This document shows, one piece after another, positions 16,614-23,874 of a stretch of 64,000 nucleotides of DNA; the stretch's first letter is position 1, and the number at the start of each line of letters is the position of its first letter. Source of the stretch: Yinghuangia sp045039925. Its GTDB lineage: Bacteria > Actinomycetota > Actinomycetes > Streptomycetales > Streptomycetaceae. The notes under the pieces are model-generated. The model saw nothing but the letters and a program-made list of their open reading frames with translations, ran no database searches and was not told where the DNA came from. The stretch is from NCBI GenBank assembly GCA_045039925.1, contig CP108400.1, positions 6,758,001-6,822,000 of the forward strand, read 5' to 3'. The translations under genes were made by a program, and so were the position numbers.

Positions 16614-17051
16614 CTACCTCCCTGGTGTGGCGCCCGGTTCGTGGCTGCGGTGGAGCTCGGCGCGGAGGGCCGGGGTGAGAACGTGCCCGGCCCTGCGTAC
16701 AAATGCTGTCATCTGATAGGCGATGACGGCCAGATCGCCGGTACCGGAAACGTGCACGCCGAGGCAGGAGCCGTCGCTGATGGACATGGCCACGACGTGC
16801 CCTTCGGCCATCGTCACGATCTCCTGGCGCACCTCGCCGAGGTCCATGACGCGCGCGGCACCCTGCGCGAGGCTCACCAGCCCGGACACGATCGCGCCGA
16901 GGCGCTCGCCGCCGGAGTCGCTGCCGCCCGCCGACGCCAGCAGCAGCCCGTCCGACGAGACGAGGACCACCTGCCGGATGCCGGGGACGTCCCGGACGAG
17001 GCCGTCCACCAGCCATTTCACGTGGACGACGGCGGTGTCCTGGGTGTTCAC
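16614..17051 (-). CDS. cvnB: Conservon roadblock/LC7 protein CvnB
   Basis: 145-residue roadblock/LC7 (MglB-like) protein, the regulatory partner of the conservon GTPase. The core is VKWLVDGLVRDVPGIRQVVL, VSSDGLLLASAGG, a central helix with GERLGAIVSGLVSLAQGAAR and the strands HVVAMSISDGSCLGV and GDLAVIAYQMTAFV. This is the standard 120-residue fold with a short Arg/His-rich tail. ATG 17051 gives MNTQDTAVV. By analogy with MglB it may act as a GTPase-activating platform for CvnD; that role is known for the family and inferred here. Confidence 0.95.
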   Translation of the reverse strand: MNTQDTAVVHVKWLVDGLVRDVPGIRQVVLVSSDGLLLASAGGSDSGGERLGAIVSGLVSLAQGAARVMDLGEVRQEIVTMAEGHVVAMSISDGSCLGVHVSGTGDLAVIAYQMTAFVRRAGHVLTPALRAELHRSHEPGATPGR

Positions 17052-17127
17052 CGGTGCTCACCTCCGGGTTCCGGTGCGGCGGATCGCCTGCGGGTGGATG
17101 GGGTGTGGCCTACGAAGGCGGGTGCGG

Positions 17128-18996
17128 TCACCGCGCCTCACCTCCGGGGGCCGCGATGTCGTCGTCGGCGGCCTGTCGCGCGGCCGTGCTGCCCATCTGG
17201 AAACCGCTGAGCCTACGCCGCAGTTCCTCGGCCGCGACAGGTCCGTTGTCCCGCGGCGGTGCGGGGGTCGCGGCGGGTGCGGGCGCCTCGTCGGCGGGCC
17301 GGGTGCGCGGTACGCGCTTGGGCAGGCCCGTGTCCGTGACGCCGGGCTGCGGCCCGCCCGGGGCAGCCTGCGGTTCGGCCGCCTCGGCGAGGTGCGGCAC
17401 CGACGGGTCGATTGCCCGCAGTTGGGCCGTTTCGTCCAGTCCGCGTGCGACCCAGCGCTTGGGCAGCGCCGGTCGGCCGCCCGCGGCGTCGGCGGACTGC
17501 GCGGAGGTGCCCGGTACGGACGCGGGCTCGGCGGCCTTCGCCCTGCCGGGCACCGACCGCTTGGGGAGCCCGCTCCCGGTCGTGGGCGAACCCTCGGGCT
17601 CCGTACGCTTGCCGGCGTCCTTCTTGCCGCGGCGCCTCGGCAGCGGCGGCAGGGCCTCCGCGCTCTTCTTCTGCTGCTCCGGGTGCGCCGGGTGCGCCGG
17701 GTGCTCCGGTTCGCCGATCGGCGTCGGCGAGGCCGCCACCGCCGGGACCGCGGCCTCCACCGGTACCGCGGGCTCCACCGGCCGCGGCACCGCCTCGTGG
17801 CGTTCCTGGAGCGTGGACCGCGTCGCCGCGGCCGGCGGCCGTCGCCCGGCCCCCGAGCGGCCCGCGCGTTCCACGGCGCGTTCGTGGCTGATGTCGGCGG
17901 CCGACGGGGACGCGCCGAGCAGCAGCGCGGCGGGCAGCATGACGATCGCCGCGAGGCCGCCCTCGCGGCGCGGGCGCAACTGCACACGCAGACCGTGGCG
18001 TACCGCCAGCGCACCCACGACGAAGACGCCGAGGCCCGCGAGGTCGGACGCGGACGCCGCGGCCCGCCCGCCCTGGAGTTGTGCGTTGAGCTCGGGCAGC
18101 CGGTCCGGCGGCACGCCGAACCCCTCGTCCTCGACGGTGAGCAGGATGCCGCGGTTCTCCAGCGTGCGGCCCGCGACGCCGACCCGGGTGCTCGGCGGCG
18201 AGTAGGCCGCGGCGTTCTCCAGGAGTTCGGCGAGGAGGTGGCTGATGTCGTCCGCGGTGTGCCCGGCGAGTTCGGCGCGCGGGATGTGCCCGATGTCGAC
18301 GCGCTCGTAGTACTCGATTTCGGACACGGCCGCACGGACGACGTCCAGCAGCGTGCCCGGCGGCCGGTGGCCGTGGCGCTCGTCGGCGTCCGCCAGCACC
18401 AGGACGTTCTCGCTGTTGCGGCGCATGCGCGTCGCGAGGTGGTCGAGGCGGAACAGGTCCTCCAGGCGCTGCGCGTTCTCCTCGGTGTGCTCCAGCTTCT
18501 CGATGACGTCGAGCTGGCGCTCGACGAGCGTGAGCGACCGCATCGAGAGGTTGACGAACGACTCCTGCATACGTTCGCGCAGCAGGTCGTCCTCGGCGAG
18601 CAGCAACTGCTGGCGGCGCGTCAGGTCGGCGATCTCGGCGCCCCGGCGTTCGAGTTCGTCGGTCAGCCGGCGCTGCGCGTCGTCGCGGCGGGAGATCTCG
18701 GCGCGCAGCGCGGCCACCTCGCGGGCGACGAAGCGCCGTTGCAGCACCGCGGATATCGCCCCCATGACGATCGAGGGGACATAGAGCAGCGCGACGATGG
18801 ACGCGTGCAGTGTCGAGCCGTCGGACGCCAGCGTCAGGACCGAGATGACCGCGGCGATCACCCCGAGCACGGCCGCGGCCGTCGCGGCCGCGATCGCGGG
18901 GGCGCTGACGGCGTCGACGGCATGGTCGGGCACGCCGCCCGAGAGCCGCTCAGGATCGGCACCCGGACCGGTCCGGCCCCGCTTTCCCCCGGCCAT
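17128..18996 (-). CDS. cvnA: Conservon sensor histidine-kinase-like protein CvnA
   Basis: 622-residue membrane protein, first gene of the conservon. Two TM helices lie near residues 35-57 and 64-85, followed by a long coiled coil (about 90-190, with QRRFVAREVAALRAEISRRD). An HATPase domain of the nitrate/sulfonate-sensor type holds an N box, LLAELLENAAAYSPP, and G boxes, VEDEGFGVPPDRL and GLGVFVVGALAVRHG. No DHp phospho-acceptor His is obvious, as in other CvnA proteins. The last about 200 residues are Pro/Ala-rich and low-complexity, with repeats of the LPKR(S/W/V)(V) type (GLPKRSVPG, ALPKRWVARG, GLPKRVPRT). ATG 18996 is preceded by GGGAGGGG. It presumably senses an envelope cue and gates the CvnB-C-D switch. 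Confidence 0.95.
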   Translation of the reverse strand: MAGGKRGRTGPGADPERLSGGVPDHAVDAVSAPAIAAATAAAVLGVIAAVISVLTLASDGSTLHASIVALLYVPSIVMGAISAVLQRRFVAREVAALRAEISRRDDAQRRLTDELERRGAEIADLTRRQQLLLAEDDLLRERMQESFVNLSMRSLTLVERQLDVIEKLEHTEENAQRLEDLFRLDHLATRMRRNSENVLVLADADERHGHRPPGTLLDVVRAAVSEIEYYERVDIGHIPRAELAGHTADDISHLLAELLENAAAYSPPSTRVGVAGRTLENRGILLTVEDEGFGVPPDRLPELNAQLQGGRAAASASDLAGLGVFVVGALAVRHGLRVQLRPRREGGLAAIVMLPAALLLGASPSAADISHERAVERAGRSGAGRRPPAAATRSTLQERHEAVPRPVEPAVPVEAAVPAVAASPTPIGEPEHPAHPAHPEQQKKSAEALPPLPRRRGKKDAGKRTEPEGSPTTGSGLPKRSVPGRAKAAEPASVPGTSAQSADAAGGRPALPKRWVARGLDETAQLRAIDPSVPHLAEAAEPQAAPGGPQPGVTDTGLPKRVPRTRPADEAPAPAATPAPPRDNGPVAAEELRRRLSGFQMGSTAARQAADDDIAAPGGEAR

Positions 18997-19121
18997 CTTC
19001 GTCCCCTCCCGAAACATGGCTAGCGATCCTATCCTCACACTTCCTGGCCGTATGTTCCCGGTTCCGACAACTCCTTTGCCATGGACGGCTGTACGCAACC
19101 GTATGCAAATGGGCAAAAGGA

Positions 19122-19158
19122 GAGGCCCCACCGGACGGAAACCGTCCGGCGGGGCCTC
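19122..19158 (-). terminator. Stem-loop terminator between ABC operon and cvnA
   Basis: 17-base arms, GAGGCCCCACCGGACGG and CCGTCCGGCGGGGCCTC, pair with one A-C mismatch around an AAA loop. It lies about 100 bp after the ABC permease stop, in the direction of transcription, and so separates the ABC operon from the conservon. Confidence 0.8.
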
Positions 19159-19256
19159 GGGACCCTCGCGGAAGTGTCGTACGCGCGGTCAGGCGTACGC
19201 CGGTTCGGCCGCCCGACCGGTGCGGGCGCCGACCGCGCGCCGGGTCGCCGGGACGC

Positions 19257-20255
19257 TCACACGTCCCGCGACTTGAGGAGCGCGGCGGCACCGAGCAGCG
19301 CCGCCGCCGCGTACCCGGCCATCAGGAGCATGCCCGGCCACGCGTTCAGTGCGGACTCGACCTCGCCCGCCGGCGCGACCATGTTGATCAGCAGCGTCAT
19401 CGGCGAGTAGTTCACCACCCACTCGCCGGCCTTGCCGGGGATGAATCCGCCGAAGATCGACGGGACCAGCATGATGCCGAGCACGGTGGTGATGGCGCCG
19501 GCCGAGTGCCGCAGCATCGTTCCGATGCCCAGGCTGAACAGGCCGATCAGCGCAAGGTAGGTGGCACTGCCGACGACGCCCTTCAGGATCTCCTTGTTGG
19601 TGGAGTCGCGCACCACGTCGCGCGTCAGCATCGCGTCGCCGATGAGGTACGCGAGGTAGCACGCGGCGAGGCCGACCACGAACATCAGGACCCCGAACAC
19701 CACCGACTTCGCGGCCAGCACCGTGAGGCGGCGCGGGTACGCGGTGAGCGTCGAACGGATCATGCCCGTCGTGTACTCCGCCGAGATGGTCAGCACACCG
19801 AGCGACGCCGCCGCGATCTGCGCGATCATCACGCCGATCAGGGACAGCGTCACACTCGGGTCCGGCTGCCCGTCCGGGCTGTCGTCGCTCACGGTCGCGC
19901 CGAGCAGCGCGGCCATGCCGACGATCAGCACGACCATGATGATCAGCGACCACGTCGTGGAGCGAACCGTGCGGATCTTGGTCCACTCGGACTGGAGCAT
20001 GCGCGTGAAGTGCAGGCTCCCGGTGGGCTGCTGCCGGTACTGGCCCTGCGGGGCGGGCACCGGCGGGTAGTGCCCGTTGCCGTTGCCGTTGCCGTGCGGC
20101 GGGCCCTGCGGAGCGCCGCCGTACGCGGGCCCGCCCGCGTACGCGCCGGCGGGCACGGGCTGCTGCGCCGCCTGCTGGGCCATCTGCGGCGCCCCGGGCG
20201 GCTGCTGCGGCTGGTGCTGCGGCGGGTGTTGCGGCTGGGGGACGGGGTTGGCCAT
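19257..20255 (-). CDS. ABC transporter permease (ABC-2 type) with Gln/Pro/Gly-rich N-terminus
   Basis: 332-residue permease of a drug- or lipid-type exporter. The first about 85 residues are a low-complexity cytosolic extension (PQPQHPPQHQPQQPPGAPQ, then GNGNGNGHYPP). The core starts with MLQSEWTKIRTVRSTTWSLI, the classic ABC-2 entry motif, followed by six predicted TM helices, with SAEYTTGMIRSTLTAYPRR between TM2 and TM3. Its ATG lies four bases after the stop of the ATPase gene on the same strand, so the two form one operon. The partner ATPase also carries a Gln/Pro-rich tail, and such matching disordered tails are common in streptomycete exporters of this class. Confidence 0.92.
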   Translation of the reverse strand: MANPVPQPQHPPQHQPQQPPGAPQMAQQAAQQPVPAGAYAGGPAYGGAPQGPPHGNGNGNGHYPPVPAPQGQYRQQPTGSLHFTRMLQSEWTKIRTVRSTTWSLIIMVVLIVGMAALLGATVSDDSPDGQPDPSVTLSLIGVMIAQIAAASLGVLTISAEYTTGMIRSTLTAYPRRLTVLAAKSVVFGVLMFVVGLAACYLAYLIGDAMLTRDVVRDSTNKEILKGVVGSATYLALIGLFSLGIGTMLRHSAGAITTVLGIMLVPSIFGGFIPGKAGEWVVNYSPMTLLINMVAPAGEVESALNAWPGMLLMAGYAAAALLGAAALLKSRDV

Positions 20256-20258
20256 GGC

Positions 20259-21314
20259 TCAGCCCTCGCTTCGCTGGATCGGGGCCTGCTGAGCCGACGG
20301 TGCCTGCGGGGTCAATTGCGGTTGCCCGGGCGGCGGGGCCCAGGCCTGCTGGTGCTGCGGCGGCCCCCAGCCCTGCGGCGGGCCGCCGTTGGGCGCTGCC
20401 GCCCCCGGCATGCCCGCGCGGTACTCGACCGAGTGCTGGGTGAGGCGCATGTAGACCTCCTCCAGCGACGCGAACCGCGGCGACAGTTCGTGCAGCGCGA
20501 TCCCGTGCTCGGCGGCCATGTCGCCGATCGCGGCCGGGGCGGGACCGGTGACGCGCAGCGCGCCCTCGGTGCCGTCCGGCGTCACCTGGCCGCCCTTGGC
20601 GGTCAGCAGCTTGACGAGCTTGTCCGCCTGCGGCGACTTGACCACCGTGTACGCCTGCGAGTTGTGCTCGATGAAGTCGCGCATCGAGGTGTCCGCGATC
20701 AGCCGGCCCTGGCCGATGACGATCAGGTGGTCGGCGGTCACCTCCATCTCGCTCATGAGGTGGCTGGAGACGAACACCGTGCGGCCCTCGGCGGCCAGCG
20801 CTTTCATCAGGTTGCGGATCCAGAGGATGCCCTCCGGGTCCAGGCCGTTGACCGGCTCGTCGAACATCAGGATGCCGGGGTCGCCGAGCAGCGCCGACGC
20901 GATGCCCAGGCGCTGGCCCATACCGAGCGAGAAGCCCTTCGTGCGCTTCTTCGCCACGGCGGTGATGCCGACCAGTTGCAGCACCTCGTCGACGCGGCGG
21001 TTGGGCAGCCCGTTGCTCTGCGCCAGGCACAGCAGGTGGTGGTACGCGCTGCGGCCCCCGTGCATGGCCTTCGCGTCCAGCAGGGCGCCGACCTCGCGCA
21101 GCGGGGCCGACAGGTGCTGGTACGGGCGGCCGTTGACCAGGACGTGGCCGGCCGTCGGCGCGTCCAGGCCGAGGATCATGCGCATCGTCGTGGACTTGCC
21201 GGCGCCGTTCGGGCCGAGGAACCCGGTGACCGTGCCGGGACGGACCTGGAAGGACAGCTGATCGACCGCCAGCTTGGTGCCGTACCTCTTCGTCAAGCCT
21301 TGGGCTTCGATCAT
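20259..21314 (-). CDS. ABC transporter ATP-binding protein
   Basis: 351-residue ATPase that powers the permease encoded next to it. The Walker A motif GPNGAGKST lies at about residues 34-42, the Q-loop region is LREVGALLDAKAMHGGRSA, the signature is GFSLGMGQRLGIASALLGDP, and Walker B is GILMFDEPVNGLDPEG. SSHLMSEMEVTADHLIVIGQ holds the H-loop. This set is typical of DrrA/CcmA-like exporters. The last 60 residues are Pro/Gln/Gly-rich and probably disordered. ATG 21314 gives MIEAQGLTKRYG, with GAGGACGAG immediately upstream. The substrate is unknown; membrane-active antibiotics or lipids are common for this subfamily. Confidence 0.94.
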   Translation of the reverse strand: MIEAQGLTKRYGTKLAVDQLSFQVRPGTVTGFLGPNGAGKSTTMRMILGLDAPTAGHVLVNGRPYQHLSAPLREVGALLDAKAMHGGRSAYHHLLCLAQSNGLPNRRVDEVLQLVGITAVAKKRTKGFSLGMGQRLGIASALLGDPGILMFDEPVNGLDPEGILWIRNLMKALAAEGRTVFVSSHLMSEMEVTADHLIVIGQGRLIADTSMRDFIEHNSQAYTVVKSPQADKLVKLLTAKGGQVTPDGTEGALRVTGPAPAAIGDMAAEHGIALHELSPRFASLEEVYMRLTQHSVEYRAGMPGAAAPNGGPPQGWGPPQHQQAWAPPPGQPQLTPQAPSAQQAPIQRSEG

Positions 21315-21442
21315 CTCGTCCTCATAGTCGCTGGGGGCGTGTGCGTGGCGCCGGGGTGCGGGAAGCGGGCCTGCCGCGGGCACCGGGCCGTCACCAACCC
21401 TAGAGAACCGCGGAGATCAGGTCGTGTCCCCTGGGGGCGGAT

Positions 21443-21465
21443 CCTCGACGTTCCGAAGGTCGAGG
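21443..21465 (-). terminator. Possible weak terminator after the AI-2E family gene
   Basis: CCTCGAC and GTCGAGG form a 7-bp stem around a 9-base loop about 45 bp after the AI-2E gene stop. It is a modest hairpin within the 195 bp intergenic region, which also must hold the ABC operon promoter. Confidence 0.35.
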
Positions 21466-21509
21466 GAACTCCCTCCGGTCATCCTTGCGGAGTAGGGGTC
21501 CTCCCGGGG

Positions 21510-22736
21510 TCACACCTGGTCCTGGCGTGGCGTGACCACCTCACGGAGGATCAGAAGTACTCCCGCGGCGATCGGTATGGCCAGCAATGCCCCGGTGACG
21601 CCCAGTAGCGCGGCGCCGACCAGGGCCGCGACGATGGTGATCACGGGCGGCACGTTGACCACGCGCTTCATGACCCTCGGGTACACCAGGTAGTTCTCGA
21701 ACTGCTGGTACGCGACGTAGAAGATGACGCACACCAGCGCCTTCCCCGGCGAGTCGAAGAACGCCACCGCCGACACCACCACGGCCCCGATGGTCGCGCC
21801 GATCATCGGTATCAGGTCGGTCAGCGCGACGACGAGCGCGAGCGGCAGCGCGAACTCCAGGTCGAGGATCGTGAGGAAGATGTACGACGAGATCCCGGCG
21901 CAGGACGCGACCATCAGCATCCCGTTGACGTAGCCGCCGATGCCGCCGATGATCTCGTCGCCCAGCGCCCGGACGCGCGGCCGGCGCGACGACGGGAACA
22001 GCCGGTAGATCGCCTCTTTGATGCTGGGCAGCGAGCCCAGGAAGTAGAGCGTGAGGCACAGCACGGTCAGGGTGTCGAAGACCGAGTTGAGGATCAGCTT
22101 CCCGAATCCGAGCAGGCCGCCCGCGACGCTCTCCGCGGTGTTGGCGTTGGCGGCCGCCTCCTTGGCCTTGTCGATGATCTCGTATTTCTCGTCCAGGCGC
22201 TTGAACTGCTCGTTGTGCAGCAGCTCGGTGAGCTTGTCCGGAATGCTGTTGATCAGGTCCGTGGTCTGCTCGGCCAGCGGCTGCGCGATGGCGGCGACGA
22301 ACCCCGCTATCACCAGCAGGAAGGAGATCGCCACGGTCGCGACCGACCATTTGCGCGGAAGTCCGAGCTTCTGGAGGCGCTCCACGAACGGGTTCAGTCC
22401 GGCGGCGAGGAAGAACGAGATGAGGATCAGGACGAGCACGTCCTTGATGCCCGCGAACGCCTGCGCGAGGAACCACGCGGTGATCAGGCCGAGTCCGCCG
22501 ACGAATCCGATGTAGAACGGCGACGAGCGGCGCAGCGGGCGGCCGGGCATGCCGAAGCGCGGCGCGGGGACGAGGGGCTTGCCGTCGTCGTCGCACGGGG
22601 CCGCGTCTGCCTGCTCGCCCGCGCTCTTGCCGGGCGCGCCGTCGGTGGCCTTGGCGCCTGCGGCGTCGTCGTCCTTCGTGGCGGTGCCCCCGGCGGCCCC
22701 GTCGTCCGCGGTGTCCGGCGTCGTCTCGGTGTTCAC
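21510..22736 (-). CDS. AI-2E family (YdiK/PerM-like) membrane transporter
   Basis: 408-residue polytopic membrane protein. An acidic, Ala/Asp-rich cytosolic N-terminus (about 70 residues) precedes paired TM helices (PFYIGFVGGLGLITAWFLAQ; VLVLILISFFLAAGLNPFVE). A long loop with an amphipathic DKLTELLHNEQFKRLDEKYE follows, and then the C-terminal conserved bundle holding LVVALTDLIPMIGATIGAVV, the PxIG signature of the family. YVAYQQFENYLVYPRVMKRV is also hallmark sequence. Family roles include autoinducer-2 export, Na+/H+ antiport and peptide efflux; none can be chosen here. It is preceded by the filP terminator, so it is probably its own transcription unit. Confidence 0.92.
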   Translation of the reverse strand: MNTETTPDTADDGAAGGTATKDDDAAGAKATDGAPGKSAGEQADAAPCDDDGKPLVPAPRFGMPGRPLRRSSPFYIGFVGGLGLITAWFLAQAFAGIKDVLVLILISFFLAAGLNPFVERLQKLGLPRKWSVATVAISFLLVIAGFVAAIAQPLAEQTTDLINSIPDKLTELLHNEQFKRLDEKYEIIDKAKEAAANANTAESVAGGLLGFGKLILNSVFDTLTVLCLTLYFLGSLPSIKEAIYRLFPSSRRPRVRALGDEIIGGIGGYVNGMLMVASCAGISSYIFLTILDLEFALPLALVVALTDLIPMIGATIGAVVVSAVAFFDSPGKALVCVIFYVAYQQFENYLVYPRVMKRVVNVPPVITIVAALVGAALLGVTGALLAIPIAAGVLLILREVVTPRQDQV

Positions 22737-22761
22737 CGGCCAGACTCTAAACGGAAACGCC

Positions 22762-22793
22762 AGGTGGCCGTTCCGAAAGCGGAACGGCCACCT
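22762..22793 (-). terminator. Strong stem-loop terminator after filP
   Basis: 14-base perfect arms, AGGTGGCCGTTCCG and its reverse complement, flank an AAAG loop, 40 bp beyond the filP stop codon. Confidence 0.9.
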
Positions 22794-22832
22794 CGTCAGG
22801 GCGCGGGAACTGTACGGACCGGTGCGTGCGAA

Positions 22833-23765
22833 CTACCGGGTCTGCTGGGCCGGGACGCCGAGCTTCTCGTCGTCGTCGGAACCGCCGGCCGCGGCGACCG
22901 CCGCACCCGTCAGCGTGGCGAGCATCTCGCGCACGTTGGTCAGCTGGGCGTTGATGCTGTCGCGGCGGTGCGTCAGGGCCGCGAGCTCGCGCTCGGACTC
23001 GCTGCGGATGCGGTCGGCCTTGGCACGCGCGTCCGCGACGATGTCGTCCGCCTGGCGCTGCGCGGTCTCGATGGTCTGACGCGAGCGGCGCTCGGCGTCG
23101 GTGCGCAGCTTCTCCGCCTCGAGGCGGAGCTGCTCGGCGCGGTGCTCGACCTCCGACAGGCGCTTCTCGGCCTTGGCCTGACGGGCCGCCAGGTCGCGCT
23201 CGGACTGCTCGCGGCGCTTGGCCAGGTTGGTCTCGAAGTCCGCGGCGGCCTGGGCGGCCTTGGCGCGGGTCTCCTCGAAGAGGGCGTCGGCCTCCTCGCG
23301 CTTGGTCGCGGCGTCCTTCGAGGCGTCGGCGCGCAGTTGGGCGGCGTCGGTCTTGGCCTTGTCGAGGATGCGGCCACCCTCGTCCTCGGCCTTCGCCTTG
23401 CGCTCCTTGCCGTACTGCTCGGCCTCGGCGCGCACCTGCTGGGCGGCCGCCTCGGCGAGTTCGCGGTGCTGGTCCGCCGCGCGGCGGGCCTCCTCGCGCA
23501 GGTCCTTGGCCTCTTCCTCGGCCAGGCGCAGGATCTTCTCGACGCGCGCACCGAGGCCGGCGTACGAAGGCTCGGCATCGGCGAGCTGGGCCTGCACGTT
23601 CTGGCTCTCGAGGTGCAGTTCCTCGATCCGCTTCTCCAGCGCGGAGATGCGGGCCAGGGCGCTGTCCCGGTCAGAGACGAGCTTCGTGATGCGATCGTCG
23701 ACCTGCGAACGCTCGTACCCTCGGCGGACGAGATCGAAGCCGTGCGGAGAGTTTGTGTCGCTCAT
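22833..23765 (-). CDS. filP: Coiled-coil cytoskeletal protein FilP
   Basis: 310-residue coiled-coil protein that self-assembles into intermediate-filament-like networks at and behind hyphal tips and supports rigidity and polar growth, as known for Streptomyces FilP (same length, from memory). The N-terminal GFDLVRRGYERSQVDDRITK resembles the DivIVA/Wag31 membrane-targeting motif. The rest is an almost unbroken heptad-type coiled coil rich in A, E, R and K (EARRAADQHRELAEAAAQQV; KRREQSERDLAARQAKAEKR), ending in RRDSINAQLTNVREMLATLT and a short acidic tail. ATG 23765 has AGGAA upstream. It follows scy by 109 bp on the same strand, as in other streptomycetes. Confidence 0.97.
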   Translation of the reverse strand: MSDTNSPHGFDLVRRGYERSQVDDRITKLVSDRDSALARISALEKRIEELHLESQNVQAQLADAEPSYAGLGARVEKILRLAEEEAKDLREEARRAADQHRELAEAAAQQVRAEAEQYGKERKAKAEDEGGRILDKAKTDAAQLRADASKDAATKREEADALFEETRAKAAQAAADFETNLAKRREQSERDLAARQAKAEKRLSEVEHRAEQLRLEAEKLRTDAERRSRQTIETAQRQADDIVADARAKADRIRSESERELAALTHRRDSINAQLTNVREMLATLTGAAVAAAGGSDDDEKLGVPAQQTR

Positions 23766-23874
23766 GGGGTTCCTGTCGTATGACCGGTGCTGTGGATGAG
23801 GTGACGGGTGGAATCCTGGCACGAAACAGACGGCTCATCGACCTGCGCGGCGGAGAACAACCGGCATTCATCCC

